Assembly (NCBI GenBank): GCA_964458605.1
Contig: CAYWLS010000001.1
Location: 248,001 to 312,000 of the forward strand
Reading direction: 5' to 3'
DNA from: JBBSNV01 sp964458605
Lineage (GTDB): Bacteria; Pseudomonadota; Alphaproteobacteria; Reyranellales; JAQSWP01
Length of the DNA stretch: 64,000 nucleotides
How positions within the stretch are numbered: position 1 is the first letter of the stretch; every line of letters begins with the position of its first letter. The notes under the pieces are model-generated. The model was not told where the DNA came from and searched no databases. It saw only the letters and a program-made list of their open reading frames with translations. Made by a program: the position numbers and the translations under genes. Below, one piece after another: positions 33,297 through 41,123 of this stretch.

Positions 33297-34007
33297 ATGG
33301 AAGCCTATCTCAACCAGCTGGTGTTCGGCATCTATCCATACATCTGCATCGCCGTCTTTCTGGTGGGCAGCCTGATCCGGTTCGACCGCGAGCAATACAG
33401 TTGGCGCAGCGGATCGAGCCAGCTGCTGCGCGCCCGGCAGCTGCGCTGGGGCAGCAACCTGTTCCATATCGGCATCCTGTTTCTGCTGTTCGGCCATTTC
33501 GTCGGCCTGCTGACGCCGCATGTGATCTACGAGCACTTCATCAGCGCCGGCGCCAAGCAGATGCTGGCGATCGTTTCCGGCGGAACCGCCGGGGTGCTGT
33601 GCTTCGTCGGGCTGACGCTGCTGTTGCACCGCCGTCTGACCGATCCGCGCATCCGCGCCACCAGTTCGCCGATGGATATCGCCATACTGCTGCTGCTGTG
33701 GCTGCAACTGGTGCTGGGTCTGGCGACCTTGCCGATCTCGCTCGGCCATCGCGACGGATCGGTGATGTTGCTGCTGTCGGAATGGGCGCAGCGTATCGTC
33801 ACCTTGCGGTCCGGCGCCGCCGAACAGATCGCCGGTGTCAGCCCGATCTTCAAGGCGCATCTGTTTCTCGGCATGACGCTGTTCCTGGTGTTCCCATTCT
33901 CGCGCCTGGTCCACATCTGGAGCGCGCCGGTGTGGTACGTGTTCCGGCGCTACCAGGTGGTGCGCCGCCGCGGCGGGACCAATGCGCTGCGCAGCGGAGG
34001 GCGCTGA
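33297..34007 (+). CDS. narI: Respiratory nitrate reductase gamma subunit (cytochrome b)
   Basis: 236 residues with five membrane segments. It oxidises quinol at the periplasmic side, anchors NarGH and holds two haems b. Conserved histidines are seen in SNLFHIGILFLLFGHFVGLLTPH (helix 2), ISLGHRDG and KAHLFLGMTLFLVFPFSRLVHIWS (helix 5). Gene order narGHJI is the standard one. The stop is followed by the ppiC ATG after one base. Confidence 0.96.
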   Translation: MEAYLNQLVFGIYPYICIAVFLVGSLIRFDREQYSWRSGSSQLLRARQLRWGSNLFHIGILFLLFGHFVGLLTPHVIYEHFISAGAKQMLAIVSGGTAGVLCFVGLTLLLHRRLTDPRIRATSSPMDIAILLLLWLQLVLGLATLPISLGHRDGSVMLLLSEWAQRIVTLRSGAAEQIAGVSPIFKAHLFLGMTLFLVFPFSRLVHIWSAPVWYVFRRYQVVRRRGGTNALRSGGR

Positions 34008-34008
34008 G

Positions 34009-34797
34009 ATGGAATCGATCAGGGTCAACGGCGTGGAGATCGCCGAGGCGGCAGTGGCGCGCGAGGTCCAGTACCATCCGGCCGAGTCGCTCGAGCAGGC
34101 GCGCCTGTGCGCAGCGGAGGCGTTGGTCGTCCGCGAGCTTTTGCTGCAACGCGCTTTCGCGCTCGGACTGCTGTCTGACCGCGGAGAAGGGGACGGAGAA
34201 GGGGATAGAGAGGAAGATACCATCCAGCTTCTGCTGTCGCAGGAGATATCGGTCCCGGAAGCGGACGAAGAAACCTGCCGGCGCTACTGGACCAACAATC
34301 GCGGTCGTTTCCGCAGTCCCGATCTGGTCGAGGCCGCGCATATCCTGCTGCCCGCCGCGCCCGACGACGCCGAGGGCCGGGCGCGGGCCAAGCGGCTGGC
34401 GGTCGAGTTGATCGGCGTGCTGCAAGGCAATCCAGGTCGCTTTGCGTCGCTTGCGGTCGAGCATTCGGCCTGCCCGTCGCGAGATCAGGGCGGCTCTCTT
34501 GGCCAGGTTACGCGCGGCGAGACGGTTTCCGACCTGGAGACCTTCCTGTTCAACCTCGATCCCGGCCAGCTTTGTCCCATCCCGGTGGAAACCCGCTACG
34601 GCTTTCACGTGGTGCGGGTCGACCATCGGGTCGAGGGAAAGGAGCTGCCGCTGGAATCGGTACGGGGGAAAATCGCCGAATTCCTGCGCGATCGGTCGTG
34701 GCAGCAGGCGGTGCGGCAGTACATAGGCTTGCTGATCGGCGAAGCCCGAATCGAAGGCATCGATCTGCAAGGTGCGACCTCGCCGCTGGTACAGTAG
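34009..34797 (+). CDS. ppiC: Parvulin-type peptidyl-prolyl isomerase of the nar operon
   Basis: 262 residues from the ATG right after narI. The C-terminal half is a rotamase (PpiC) domain: EAAHILLPAAPDD, FASLAVEHSACPSRDQGGSLGQV, FLFNLDPGQLCPIPVETRYGFHVVRVDHR. A NifM-like N-terminal helical part precedes it, with a Gly/Glu/Asp-rich insertion (GEGDGEGDREED) near residue 60. No signal peptide, so cytoplasmic. A ppiC gene after narI is also known in other bacteria (for example Pseudomonas nar loci) and is thought to aid folding of nitrate reductase. Confidence 0.9.
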   Translation: MESIRVNGVEIAEAAVAREVQYHPAESLEQARLCAAEALVVRELLLQRAFALGLLSDRGEGDGEGDREEDTIQLLLSQEISVPEADEETCRRYWTNNRGRFRSPDLVEAAHILLPAAPDDAEGRARAKRLAVELIGVLQGNPGRFASLAVEHSACPSRDQGGSLGQVTRGETVSDLETFLFNLDPGQLCPIPVETRYGFHVVRVDHRVEGKELPLESVRGKIAEFLRDRSWQQAVRQYIGLLIGEARIEGIDLQGATSPLVQ

Positions 34798-34844
34798 CGA
34801 CAGAGGGCTGGCGCGTCGGTCGATCTGCGGCGAAGGAGTTGATG

Positions 34845-36068
34845 ATGAGCCTGCCAGTCATGGAGAACGGCGGCGCCGATCGCGCCTGGCGCGGGCCGGT
34901 GATGCTGGCTTATGGCTTTCGCGTGTTTTTTCCGCTTGCCGCGTTGTACGCCATCGTGGCGATTCCCGCCTACCTCCTGGTGTTGAGAGGCGAGGGCATG
35001 CCTTTCGATCGCATGCCGGCAATCAGCTGGCACGCGCACGAAATGCTCTATGGCTATGCCGCCGCCACGCTGGGCGGCTTCCTGCTCACCGCCGTGCCCA
35101 ACTGGACTGGCGCGGCGCCGGTACGCGGCGGGCGGCTGCTGTCGCTGGCTCTGCTCTGGCTCGCCGGTCGCCTCGTGCTCTGGCTGGGCAACATCGTTCC
35201 ACCGCTGGCAGCCGGCGCGGTCGACCTGCTGTTCCTGCCCGCGCTTGGCATCATGGTGGCGCCGTCGCTCGTGGCAGCGCGCAACAAGCGCAACTACATG
35301 TTCTTTGTCCTGCTGGCGCTGCTGTTTGCCGGCAATGCGCTGATGCATGCCGCGCTTGCCGACCTGGTCTCGCAAGATGTCGGCCGCCGCGGCGAGTTTC
35401 TGGGGCTCGACATATTCCTGTTGATGATCTCGGTGATCGGAGGGCGCATTCTGCCGGCTTTCACGGCCAACTATCTGCGCCAAAGCGGCGGCACGGCGGA
35501 AATCGTGCCGCGGCCGTGGCTCGACCGCGCCACGCTGATTGCCATGGTCGCGATCATGCTGGCCGATCTGGTGCTGGGCGATCGTCATGTGATCGTGGGC
35601 GCGATCTGTCTTGTCGCAGGCGCAATCAATCTGCTGCGGCTGGGCGGGTGGCATGGGCGCGCCACCCTGGCCGAAATGTCGCTCGGCGTCCTGCATGTCG
35701 GCTACGCCTGGCTGGCGCTGGGCTTGCTCCTGCGCGGCATCGACACGATCTGGGCGCCGTTCATCGGTGCGGCGGCCTTGCACGCGCTGACCATTGGCGC
35801 CATCGGCACCATGACCATGGGGGTCATGACGCGCGCCGTGCTGGGCCATACCGGCCGGCCATTGCGGGCCACGCCGCGGCTGCTGGCGGCTTACGGGCTG
35901 GTCAGCCTGGCGGCGCTGCTGCGGGTGCTGGGTGGCGCATTCGCGGCGCTGGACTATGCGCTGGTGCTCGATCTGGCCGGCCTGTGCTGGGTCGCCGCCT
36001 ATCTCGTATTCCTGTCGGTGATCGGGCCGATCGCGCTGCGGCCGCGGGCCGACGGCAGGCCGGGCTGA
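34845..36068 (+). CDS. nnrS: NnrS family haem-copper membrane protein
   Basis: About 407 residues with twelve likely membrane segments and the NnrS signature: AYGFRVFFPLAALYAI, WHAHEMLYGYAAATLGGFLLTAVPNWTG, and GRILPAFTANYLRQ. NnrS proteins contain haem and copper and relieve nitrosative stress during denitrification. Start at 34845 has GGAG 6 bases upstream; an ATG at 34842 is also possible. It sits in the nar operon, consistent with nitric oxide produced from nitrite. Confidence 0.93.
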   Translation: MSLPVMENGGADRAWRGPVMLAYGFRVFFPLAALYAIVAIPAYLLVLRGEGMPFDRMPAISWHAHEMLYGYAAATLGGFLLTAVPNWTGAAPVRGGRLLSLALLWLAGRLVLWLGNIVPPLAAGAVDLLFLPALGIMVAPSLVAARNKRNYMFFVLLALLFAGNALMHAALADLVSQDVGRRGEFLGLDIFLLMISVIGGRILPAFTANYLRQSGGTAEIVPRPWLDRATLIAMVAIMLADLVLGDRHVIVGAICLVAGAINLLRLGGWHGRATLAEMSLGVLHVGYAWLALGLLLRGIDTIWAPFIGAAALHALTIGAIGTMTMGVMTRAVLGHTGRPLRATPRLLAAYGLVSLAALLRVLGGAFAALDYALVLDLAGLCWVAAYLVFLSVIGPIALRPRADGRPG

Positions 36069-36084
36069 AGCCAGGGGTGCCGCG

Positions 36085-36633
36085 ATGAAGCATGGCGCCA
36101 TTCTCGGCATCGTCGGCCGCAGCGGCGCGGGCAAGACGACGCTGATCGAACGGCTGTTGCCGCTGCTGGGCGGCGCCGGCTTGCGGGTGTCCACGGTCAA
36201 GCACGCTCATTGCAGCGTCGAAATCGATCGTCCAGGCAAGGACTCGCACCGGCACCAGGCGGCCGGTGCGCACGAGACGCTGCTGGTCGGGTCGCAAGGC
36301 TCAGCCCTATTCCGGCGGCACGAGCCGCACCACCATGTGCTGGAGGCGATGCTCGAGCGGCTCGACGCCGCCGATCTGGTGCTGGTCGAGGGCTACAAGA
36401 GCTACGCCATGCCGAAGATCGAAGTGTGGGATCGCTCGGTGGGCGAGCCGCCGCTGGCGTGCAAGGGACTGATGGTGCGCGCGGTGGTTTCCGACCACGG
36501 CATCCCGCAAATCTTGGTGCCGACATTCGCGCGCGACGATGTCGGCACGATCGCCAGCTTCATCCAGCAAATGACCGCTGCCGGCGATCCTCATACGCCA
36601 GAAGCCTTCCAGCCCATCAAAATACCGAACTAG
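36085..36633 (+). CDS. mobB: Molybdopterin-guanine dinucleotide biosynthesis adaptor protein MobB
   Basis: 182 residues. P-loop GRSGAGKTTLIERLLPLL at residues 11-28, then KHAHCSVEIDRPGKDSHRHQAAGAHETLL, DLVLVEGYKSYAMPKIEVW, all MobB hallmarks. It is a GTP-binding partner of MobA in making the bis-MGD cofactor needed by NarG, which explains its place at the end of the nar operon. The stop codon TAG (36631-36633) is part of the CTAG at the IS left end, so the last few residues (PIKIPN) may have been altered by the insertion; the core domain is complete. Confidence 0.94.
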   Translation: MKHGAILGIVGRSGAGKTTLIERLLPLLGGAGLRVSTVKHAHCSVEIDRPGKDSHRHQAAGAHETLLVGSQGSALFRRHEPHHHVLEAMLERLDAADLVLVEGYKSYAMPKIEVWDRSVGEPPLACKGLMVRAVVSDHGIPQILVPTFARDDVGTIASFIQQMTAAGDPHTPEAFQPIKIPN

Positions 36634-36649
36634 GTTCTGTACTCATAAA

Positions 36650-36702
36650 GGGATTCCATTGAAGGGGGAACAGTGATTCATTCTCCGTAGTGGGAGGATG
36701 AG
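36650..36702 (+). promoter_or_regulatory. IS transposase upstream region
   Basis: Contains GGGAGG 6 bases before the transposase ATG (36703). No clear promoter is visible, as expected for a weakly expressed transposase. Confidence 0.3.
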
Positions 36703-37466
36703 ATGGCACGGTTCGACCTGAGTGATGGGGAATGGGGGCTGATTAAGCCCTTGTTGCCGAACAAGCCGCGCGGTGTGGCGCGGGTGAGTGACCGGCGGGT
36801 GCTGAACGGTATCTTCTATGTGTTGCGGACGGGTTCACCCTGGCGTGATCTGCCGGAACGCTACGGCCCCTACACGACGGTCTATAACCGCTTCAACCGC
36901 TGGGCCAAGGCCGGCGTTTGGGTGCGGATATTCGAGACGCTGGCGGCGAAGTCGCCCCATTCGATGGCCTTCATCGACAGCTCGGTCATCCGTGCCCATC
37001 AGCATGCGGCCGGTGGTAAAAAGGGGGCGAAGATCACGCCATCGGCCGTTCTCGTGGAGGACTGAGCACCAAGATCAACGCTCTTGTCGATGAGAACGGT
37101 TTGCCGGTGCGGCTCATGCTGACCGCGGGACAAGCCCATGATCTGCGCGCTGCACCCCATCTGCTCGAAGGATTGAAGTGCCGCCATGTCGTCGCCGACC
37201 GCGGCTATGATGCCAATGCGCTGCTCGATCTCATCCGGGCCAGCGGCGCCAAGGCACACATCCCATCGACCAGCCAGCGACTGATCCATCGCTCCGTCAA
37301 CCCGCGCATCTACCGTCAGCGCAATCTGGTCGAGCGCTTCTTCTGCAAGCTCAAGCACTTCAGGCGTATCGCAACCCGCTTCGACAAGCTCGCCAGAAAC
37401 TTCCTCGCTGCCGTCGCTCTCGCTTCAGCCCGCATCTGGACCCGAATTTATGAGTCCACTACCTAG
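36703..37466 (+). CDS. IS5-family transposase made by -1 programmed frameshift
   Basis: Frame 1 (36703-37065) encodes the DUF4096-type N-terminus (FDLSDGEWGLIKPLLPNK, GSPWRDLPERYGPYTTVYNRFNRW) with the first catalytic Asp in FIDSSVIRAHQHAAGGKKG. Frame 0, entered by a -1 shift at AAAAAGGGGG (37019-37028), continues GGEDHAIGRSRGGLSTKINALVD and on to the DDE region (VVADRGYDANALLDLIR) and the C-terminal Y-(2)-R-(3)-E box (YRQRNLVERFFCKLKHFRRIATR). The joined product is about 254 residues and looks intact, so the element may still be active. The frameshift signal is inferred from the A5G5 run and perfect continuity of homology. Confidence 0.88.
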
Positions 37467-37673
37467 CTCGATATGGTCGGGCGCGCCGCCGAATAGATGT
37501 GCCGGAAATCAATATGGCTGGCCGGTTCCCGCTTTGGTCCGTTGCGGCACGCCGACGCACGCCACCAGCGTCGATCGACCGTTCCGATCGCGATGGGTCG
37601 GACAGTCGTCATGTCCCTGTTTGTTGGCTAGATTGCCGCCATCGGACACGTGGCGAGGCAGAGGCAGATCGAT

Positions 37674-39812
37674 ATGGAGATAAAGCAGGAGGGCCTGTTC
37701 CATGGCCCCAACTTTCTTCTTCCGGCGCCTACCGTGTCCCTGGTGCTGGGCCGCGCCGGCGGATTTGGCGGGCTGATCCAGTCGCGTCTCGACCGGCTGG
37801 TGGGCTGCATCAACCAGACGATCCAGGCGGCCGGCGGTACCGCCGAACTCGGCGCCGTCGACCGGGATCTGCTGCAGCGCGAGCCGGCGCTGGCGGTGGG
37901 CGACCTTGTCGTGCGAACCGTCGCAACCCTGCATCGGGAATACGCCTTTTCCAGCGAACTGATGCGCACGGTGGCCCAGCCGCAGCCCGATCAGGTGTCG
38001 ATCGCCTACGAATTCGGCGACTTGACGCTCGGCCTGCTGGCCGGCCGCTACGCGGTCGCGATCTGGGCCGCCATGCTTGGCGATCCCGAAGCGCCGCCCG
38101 AGGCGCTGCAAGCTCTCTACGATCGGTTCAAAAAGCAGGCCGATGAAATCGGGCTTGTGATCGAGACCCGTTTGCTGGTGCAGGAGTTGAGGCGGCGCAA
38201 GATTCCCTGGATCCGGTTCGGCGGCGATACCCCGCTGCTTCAGGTCGGCCAGGGCGCCAGGATGCGACGGTTCCACAACTCCATGTCCGACGAGACGCCG
38301 GACATGGCCTATCGGCTGGCCACCATCAAACCGGTCGCCGCGCGCCTGTTGCGCGAACACGGCCTCCCGGTGCCGCCGCAAACCTTGACCGAGACTCTCG
38401 ATCAGGCGCTGGCGGCGGCGCGCCGGATCGGCTTTCCGATCGTCATCAAGCCGATCAACCAGGACCGCGGCATCGGCGTCAAGGTGGCCATCGCCAACGA
38501 GACGGAGCTGGCTGCCGCCTATGCCGGGACGCGTTCCTACAGCGCCGTGCAGGTCGAGAAATACCTACCGGGCTTCGACTATCGATTCACCTTCATCCGC
38601 GGCGCGCTGCTGGGGGTGCTGTGCACCATGCCGCCGATCCTGTCCGGCGACGGCAAGGCAACGATCCGCCAGTTGCTCGATGCGGCGCCTGTCACGACGG
38701 CGACCTTCGCGCGACGCAAGGTGATCGTCGACGACGAGGTCCTGCGGCGCATCGCCGAGCGCGGCTATACGCCGAGCGACGTGCTGCCGGCCGGCGAGCG
38801 GATCGTGCTTCGCCAATGGTGGCGCAACCAGCTCGACCACATGCTGGAGAACGTGACGGCCGTCACCCATCCGGAGAATATCGAGGCCGCCAGCCTGGCC
38901 GTGCGGCTGATCGGGCTGGACATCGCCGGAGTCGATTTCATCACCAGCGACATCACGCGGCCGTTCTACGAGACCGGCGGCGCCTTCACCGAGGTCAATC
39001 CCATGCCGGCCCTGGCCGGGGTGCAGCGCTGCGGGATGCCAGCCTACCGGACCATGATCGAGGCATTCTATCCGCCGGGAGACGACGGGCGGATTCCGAC
39101 GGCATTGCTCCTGGGCGGGGGCGATGCGTCGCCGGTCCTCGACGCTGCCGAACGGTTGCTGCACCGGGAAGCGCATGGCCTGGGCATCGCCACGCTTGGC
39201 CGGTTCGCCGTCGGCGGTCGCCCGGTGCGCCGCGCCGATGCCGACGAAGCTGCGCGGATCCGCGCTATCCTCGCCGATCCCCGCGCGACCGTGGCGATCT
39301 TTCAGGCGACGCCGGAGACGATCGCCGGGCAGGGTCTGGCGATCGATCTTTGCGATGTCGGCGTGATCCTGCCGGCCGGCGAAACGGCGGAACCGAGCCC
39401 GGCGGCGGGCGATGCGGCTCGACAGGCTGCAATCCTCGTGGCGCGTCTGGCGCGCAAGGCCCTCGTGCTGGGGGTCGACGAACCGGCGGCGGCGGCGCTG
39501 GTCGGGTCTGCCGATGCCAGGCGCATCTTCTGGGTGGCGGCCGATGGTGCGGACGATGGTGCGGACGGTGGCGGCATCGCCCGTGCGCAGGATGCTGTGC
39601 TCGGCGTCGAACCGGGCGAGGGCGGACCAGCGATCGTCCTGCGCGACGAGGGCCATGTGCGGTACATCGCGCCCGCACCCGGACCGTGGCTGGGCACCGG
39701 TCCCGACGCACGGCGCGCGCGCCAGGCCAATCTGGTGGCGATCGCCATTGCCCTGGCGCTGGGCGTCGATCCGGGCGGAGTGGCCGAGGCGCTGAATCGG
39801 CCTCGGCCGTAA
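37674..39812 (+). CDS. Cyanophycin-synthetase-like ATP-grasp ligase with inactive Mur-ligase half
   Basis: 712 residues from the ATG at 37674 (GAGG 9 bases upstream). Residues 1-190 match the CphA N-terminal region (FHGPNFLLPAPTVSLVLG, AIAYEFGDLTLGLLA-like). Residues ~200-465 are an ATP-grasp domain (GFPIVIKPINQDRGIGVKV, VEKYLPGFDYRFTFI, GVDFITSDITRPFYETGGAFTEVNPMPAL). Residues ~470-712 match the Mur-ligase-like half of CphA, but the P-loop position, where CphA has GTNGKTT, reads LGGGDASPVLD, so this half cannot bind ATP in the usual way. CphA uses both halves to add Asp and Arg; here only one ligation seems possible. It stands first in a cluster with an oxygenase, PqqD-like protein and peptide-like substrate, suggesting a peptide ligase. 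Product unknown. Confidence 0.85.
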   Translation: MEIKQEGLFHGPNFLLPAPTVSLVLGRAGGFGGLIQSRLDRLVGCINQTIQAAGGTAELGAVDRDLLQREPALAVGDLVVRTVATLHREYAFSSELMRTVAQPQPDQVSIAYEFGDLTLGLLAGRYAVAIWAAMLGDPEAPPEALQALYDRFKKQADEIGLVIETRLLVQELRRRKIPWIRFGGDTPLLQVGQGARMRRFHNSMSDETPDMAYRLATIKPVAARLLREHGLPVPPQTLTETLDQALAAARRIGFPIVIKPINQDRGIGVKVAIANETELAAAYAGTRSYSAVQVEKYLPGFDYRFTFIRGALLGVLCTMPPILSGDGKATIRQLLDAAPVTTATFARRKVIVDDEVLRRIAERGYTPSDVLPAGERIVLRQWWRNQLDHMLENVTAVTHPENIEAASLAVRLIGLDIAGVDFITSDITRPFYETGGAFTEVNPMPALAGVQRCGMPAYRTMIEAFYPPGDDGRIPTALLLGGGDASPVLDAAERLLHREAHGLGIATLGRFAVGGRPVRRADADEAARIRAILADPRATVAIFQATPETIAGQGLAIDLCDVGVILPAGETAEPSPAAGDAARQAAILVARLARKALVLGVDEPAAAALVGSADARRIFWVAADGADDGADGGGIARAQDAVLGVEPGEGGPAIVLRDEGHVRYIAPAPGPWLGTGPDARRARQANLVAIAIALALGVDPGGVAEALNRPRP

Positions 39813-39828
39813 GGCGGCGGAGGGCCGT

Positions 39829-40518
39829 TCAGTTCGCCCGGCTCGGCGTCGGGCGCGCGCGGCAGATCCAGTTGTTGATCGCGAACCGCGAATCGGCGAA
39901 AGCGCCCGATGGACAGACGATCGGCTGCACCGCATGGGGAGCGAACGATGGAAAGCAGATCAGCCCGTCGTTGACCGGCTCGACGTCGAGAAACCGGCTC
40001 GTCTCGCTGGCATCGAGCAGAGGATAAAGGCGCAGCGCGCCGCCGCTGAAGCGCCTGGGCTGGGCGAAGAAATAATACACCGCCGTGACCATGCGTTGCG
40101 CCGGCAGCTCGACGCGCCCGGTAAAGGTGTCGATGTGCTTGCCGAAGAACGCGCCATCGTTGTGCGCGGTCAATTCCATCTCGTAGACGGTCGGCACGAA
40201 GGGCGACAGTCTCAGCGCGGCCGTGATGGTGGGCAGCAGGGCGGCCAGTCGCGCCTTGAACATCTGTTGCAATTCGCGGCTGAATTCGTCGGCCTGGGCC
40301 AGGGTGCTCGAGCGACGCAACCCGTAGTCGTGCTTCGCCGACTGCCCGTCGCCGACCGCGGTGGGCACGAAGCGCGCTTCATGGTCGACGCAATGGGCGA
40401 TCAGCCGTTCGACCAGATCAGAGCCCAGAAAATCCGGTATCAGCAGATGCGGCGAGGGTTCCAGCACGGCCAGGCAATTGGCGCCGCCGTCGACGGGGTT
40501 GCTTTTGTCCAGTGTCAA
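39829..40518 (-). CDS. 2-oxoglutarate/Fe(II) oxygenase, prolyl-4-hydroxylase-like
   Basis: 229 residues. The facial triad is visible: HID (HxD) in FGKHIDTFTGRVE near residue 127, the distal His in FAPHAVQPI near residue 196, and the 2-oxoglutarate-binding Arg in DSRFAINNW near residue 212. The fold order (VTAVYYFFAQPRRFSGGALRLYP between them) is that of the P4H/PKHD subfamily, which hydroxylates prolyl or other residues in proteins. It is divergent from the PqqD-like gene, about 60 bases away. The Gly-Pro-rich peptide encoded at 41124 is the most obvious candidate substrate in the region. That link is inference. Confidence 0.82.
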   Translation of the reverse strand: MTLDKSNPVDGGANCLAVLEPSPHLLIPDFLGSDLVERLIAHCVDHEARFVPTAVGDGQSAKHDYGLRRSSTLAQADEFSRELQQMFKARLAALLPTITAALRLSPFVPTVYEMELTAHNDGAFFGKHIDTFTGRVELPAQRMVTAVYYFFAQPRRFSGGALRLYPLLDASETSRFLDVEPVNDGLICFPSFAPHAVQPIVCPSGAFADSRFAINNWICRARPTPSRAN

Positions 40519-40575
40519 GACGCTGCTCGCTCACCTTCAACGGGTATCATGGCTGGCCAGCAAGCTTTCCAGAAA

Positions 40576-40932
40576 ATGGCGGGTGGCGCAAACTGCGCTA
40601 CAGTCCGCGGCGGTGGATCCCGGGACGATGCCAAGGTGGTGCAGTTGGAAGATACCAGCGTGTTCGAGAGAGCGTCGAGCCCACCGGAAGTGGCTCTCGG
40701 CGAGCAGCAGCTGGTGCTGCTCGATATTGCCGGCGCCGCGTACTATACGCTCGAGGGGCCGGTGGCGATCAGGATCTGGCAGTTGCTGGCGGCGCCGCAA
40801 TCGCTGGCGGCGCTGGTTGCGGCGCTGGTCGAGGAGTTCGAGGTCGATCGCGCGCGCTGCCGTGAAGAGACGGTGCAATACCTGCAGCTTCTGAGCGCCA
40901 AGCGGCTGGTTCACCAGATGACGCCGCAGTGA
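40576..40932 (+). CDS. PqqD-like protein (RiPP recognition element)
   Basis: About 118 residues; the start is uncertain (ATG 40576 used; ATG 40549 or GTG 40636 possible). The domain LVLLDIAGAAYYTLEGPVAIRIWQLL...LAALVAALVEEFEVDR...VQYLQLLSAKRLV is a typical PqqD/RRE fold (winged helix, about 85 residues). Such domains bind the leader part of precursor peptides and deliver them to modifying enzymes. No pqqA, pqqB, pqqC or pqqE is present, so this is not PQQ synthesis. The next gene encodes a protein whose N-terminus resembles a leader recognised by this family. Confidence 0.83.
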   Translation: MAGGANCATVRGGGSRDDAKVVQLEDTSVFERASSPPEVALGEQQLVLLDIAGAAYYTLEGPVAIRIWQLLAAPQSLAALVAALVEEFEVDRARCREETVQYLQLLSAKRLVHQMTPQ

Positions 40933-41123
40933 ACTCCGGCCGGCCGTTTCCGGCCGGACATGTACGCCGGTATAGGGCCGTGCCCGCGCCGATCCGGCGT
41001 TTGCATGGTTGGATGACGGTACAACGCGCTGTGATTTGGCTGGCGACAGTGGTAAAAAAGAACAGGACTCGGGTTCATCGGATTTGTTGCTTTAAAGGAC
41101 TTTCTGCCTAAAGGGGGGCTGCG

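Larger units (their letters stand above)
36630..37466 (+). mobile_element. IS5-family (IS427-like) insertion sequence
   Basis: 837 bp with imperfect terminal inverted repeats: the left end CTAGGTtcTGtACTCATAAA (36630-36649) matches the inverse of the right end (37447-37466), 17 of 20 positions. CTAG lies at both outer ends and may be the target duplication. It carries a two-frame transposase. It is inserted exactly at the mobB stop. The gene that followed mobB before insertion is not recognisable in 37467-37673. Confidence 0.88.

Noticed and set aside
37467..37673. Remnant of a further molybdenum-cofactor gene after the IS
   Set aside because: Translated all plausible frames by eye and found no moaA, moeA or mobA motif; called intergenic.
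40576..40932. PQQ biosynthesis locus
   Set aside because: Only a PqqD-like domain is present; no pqqA, B, C or E homologue in the window.
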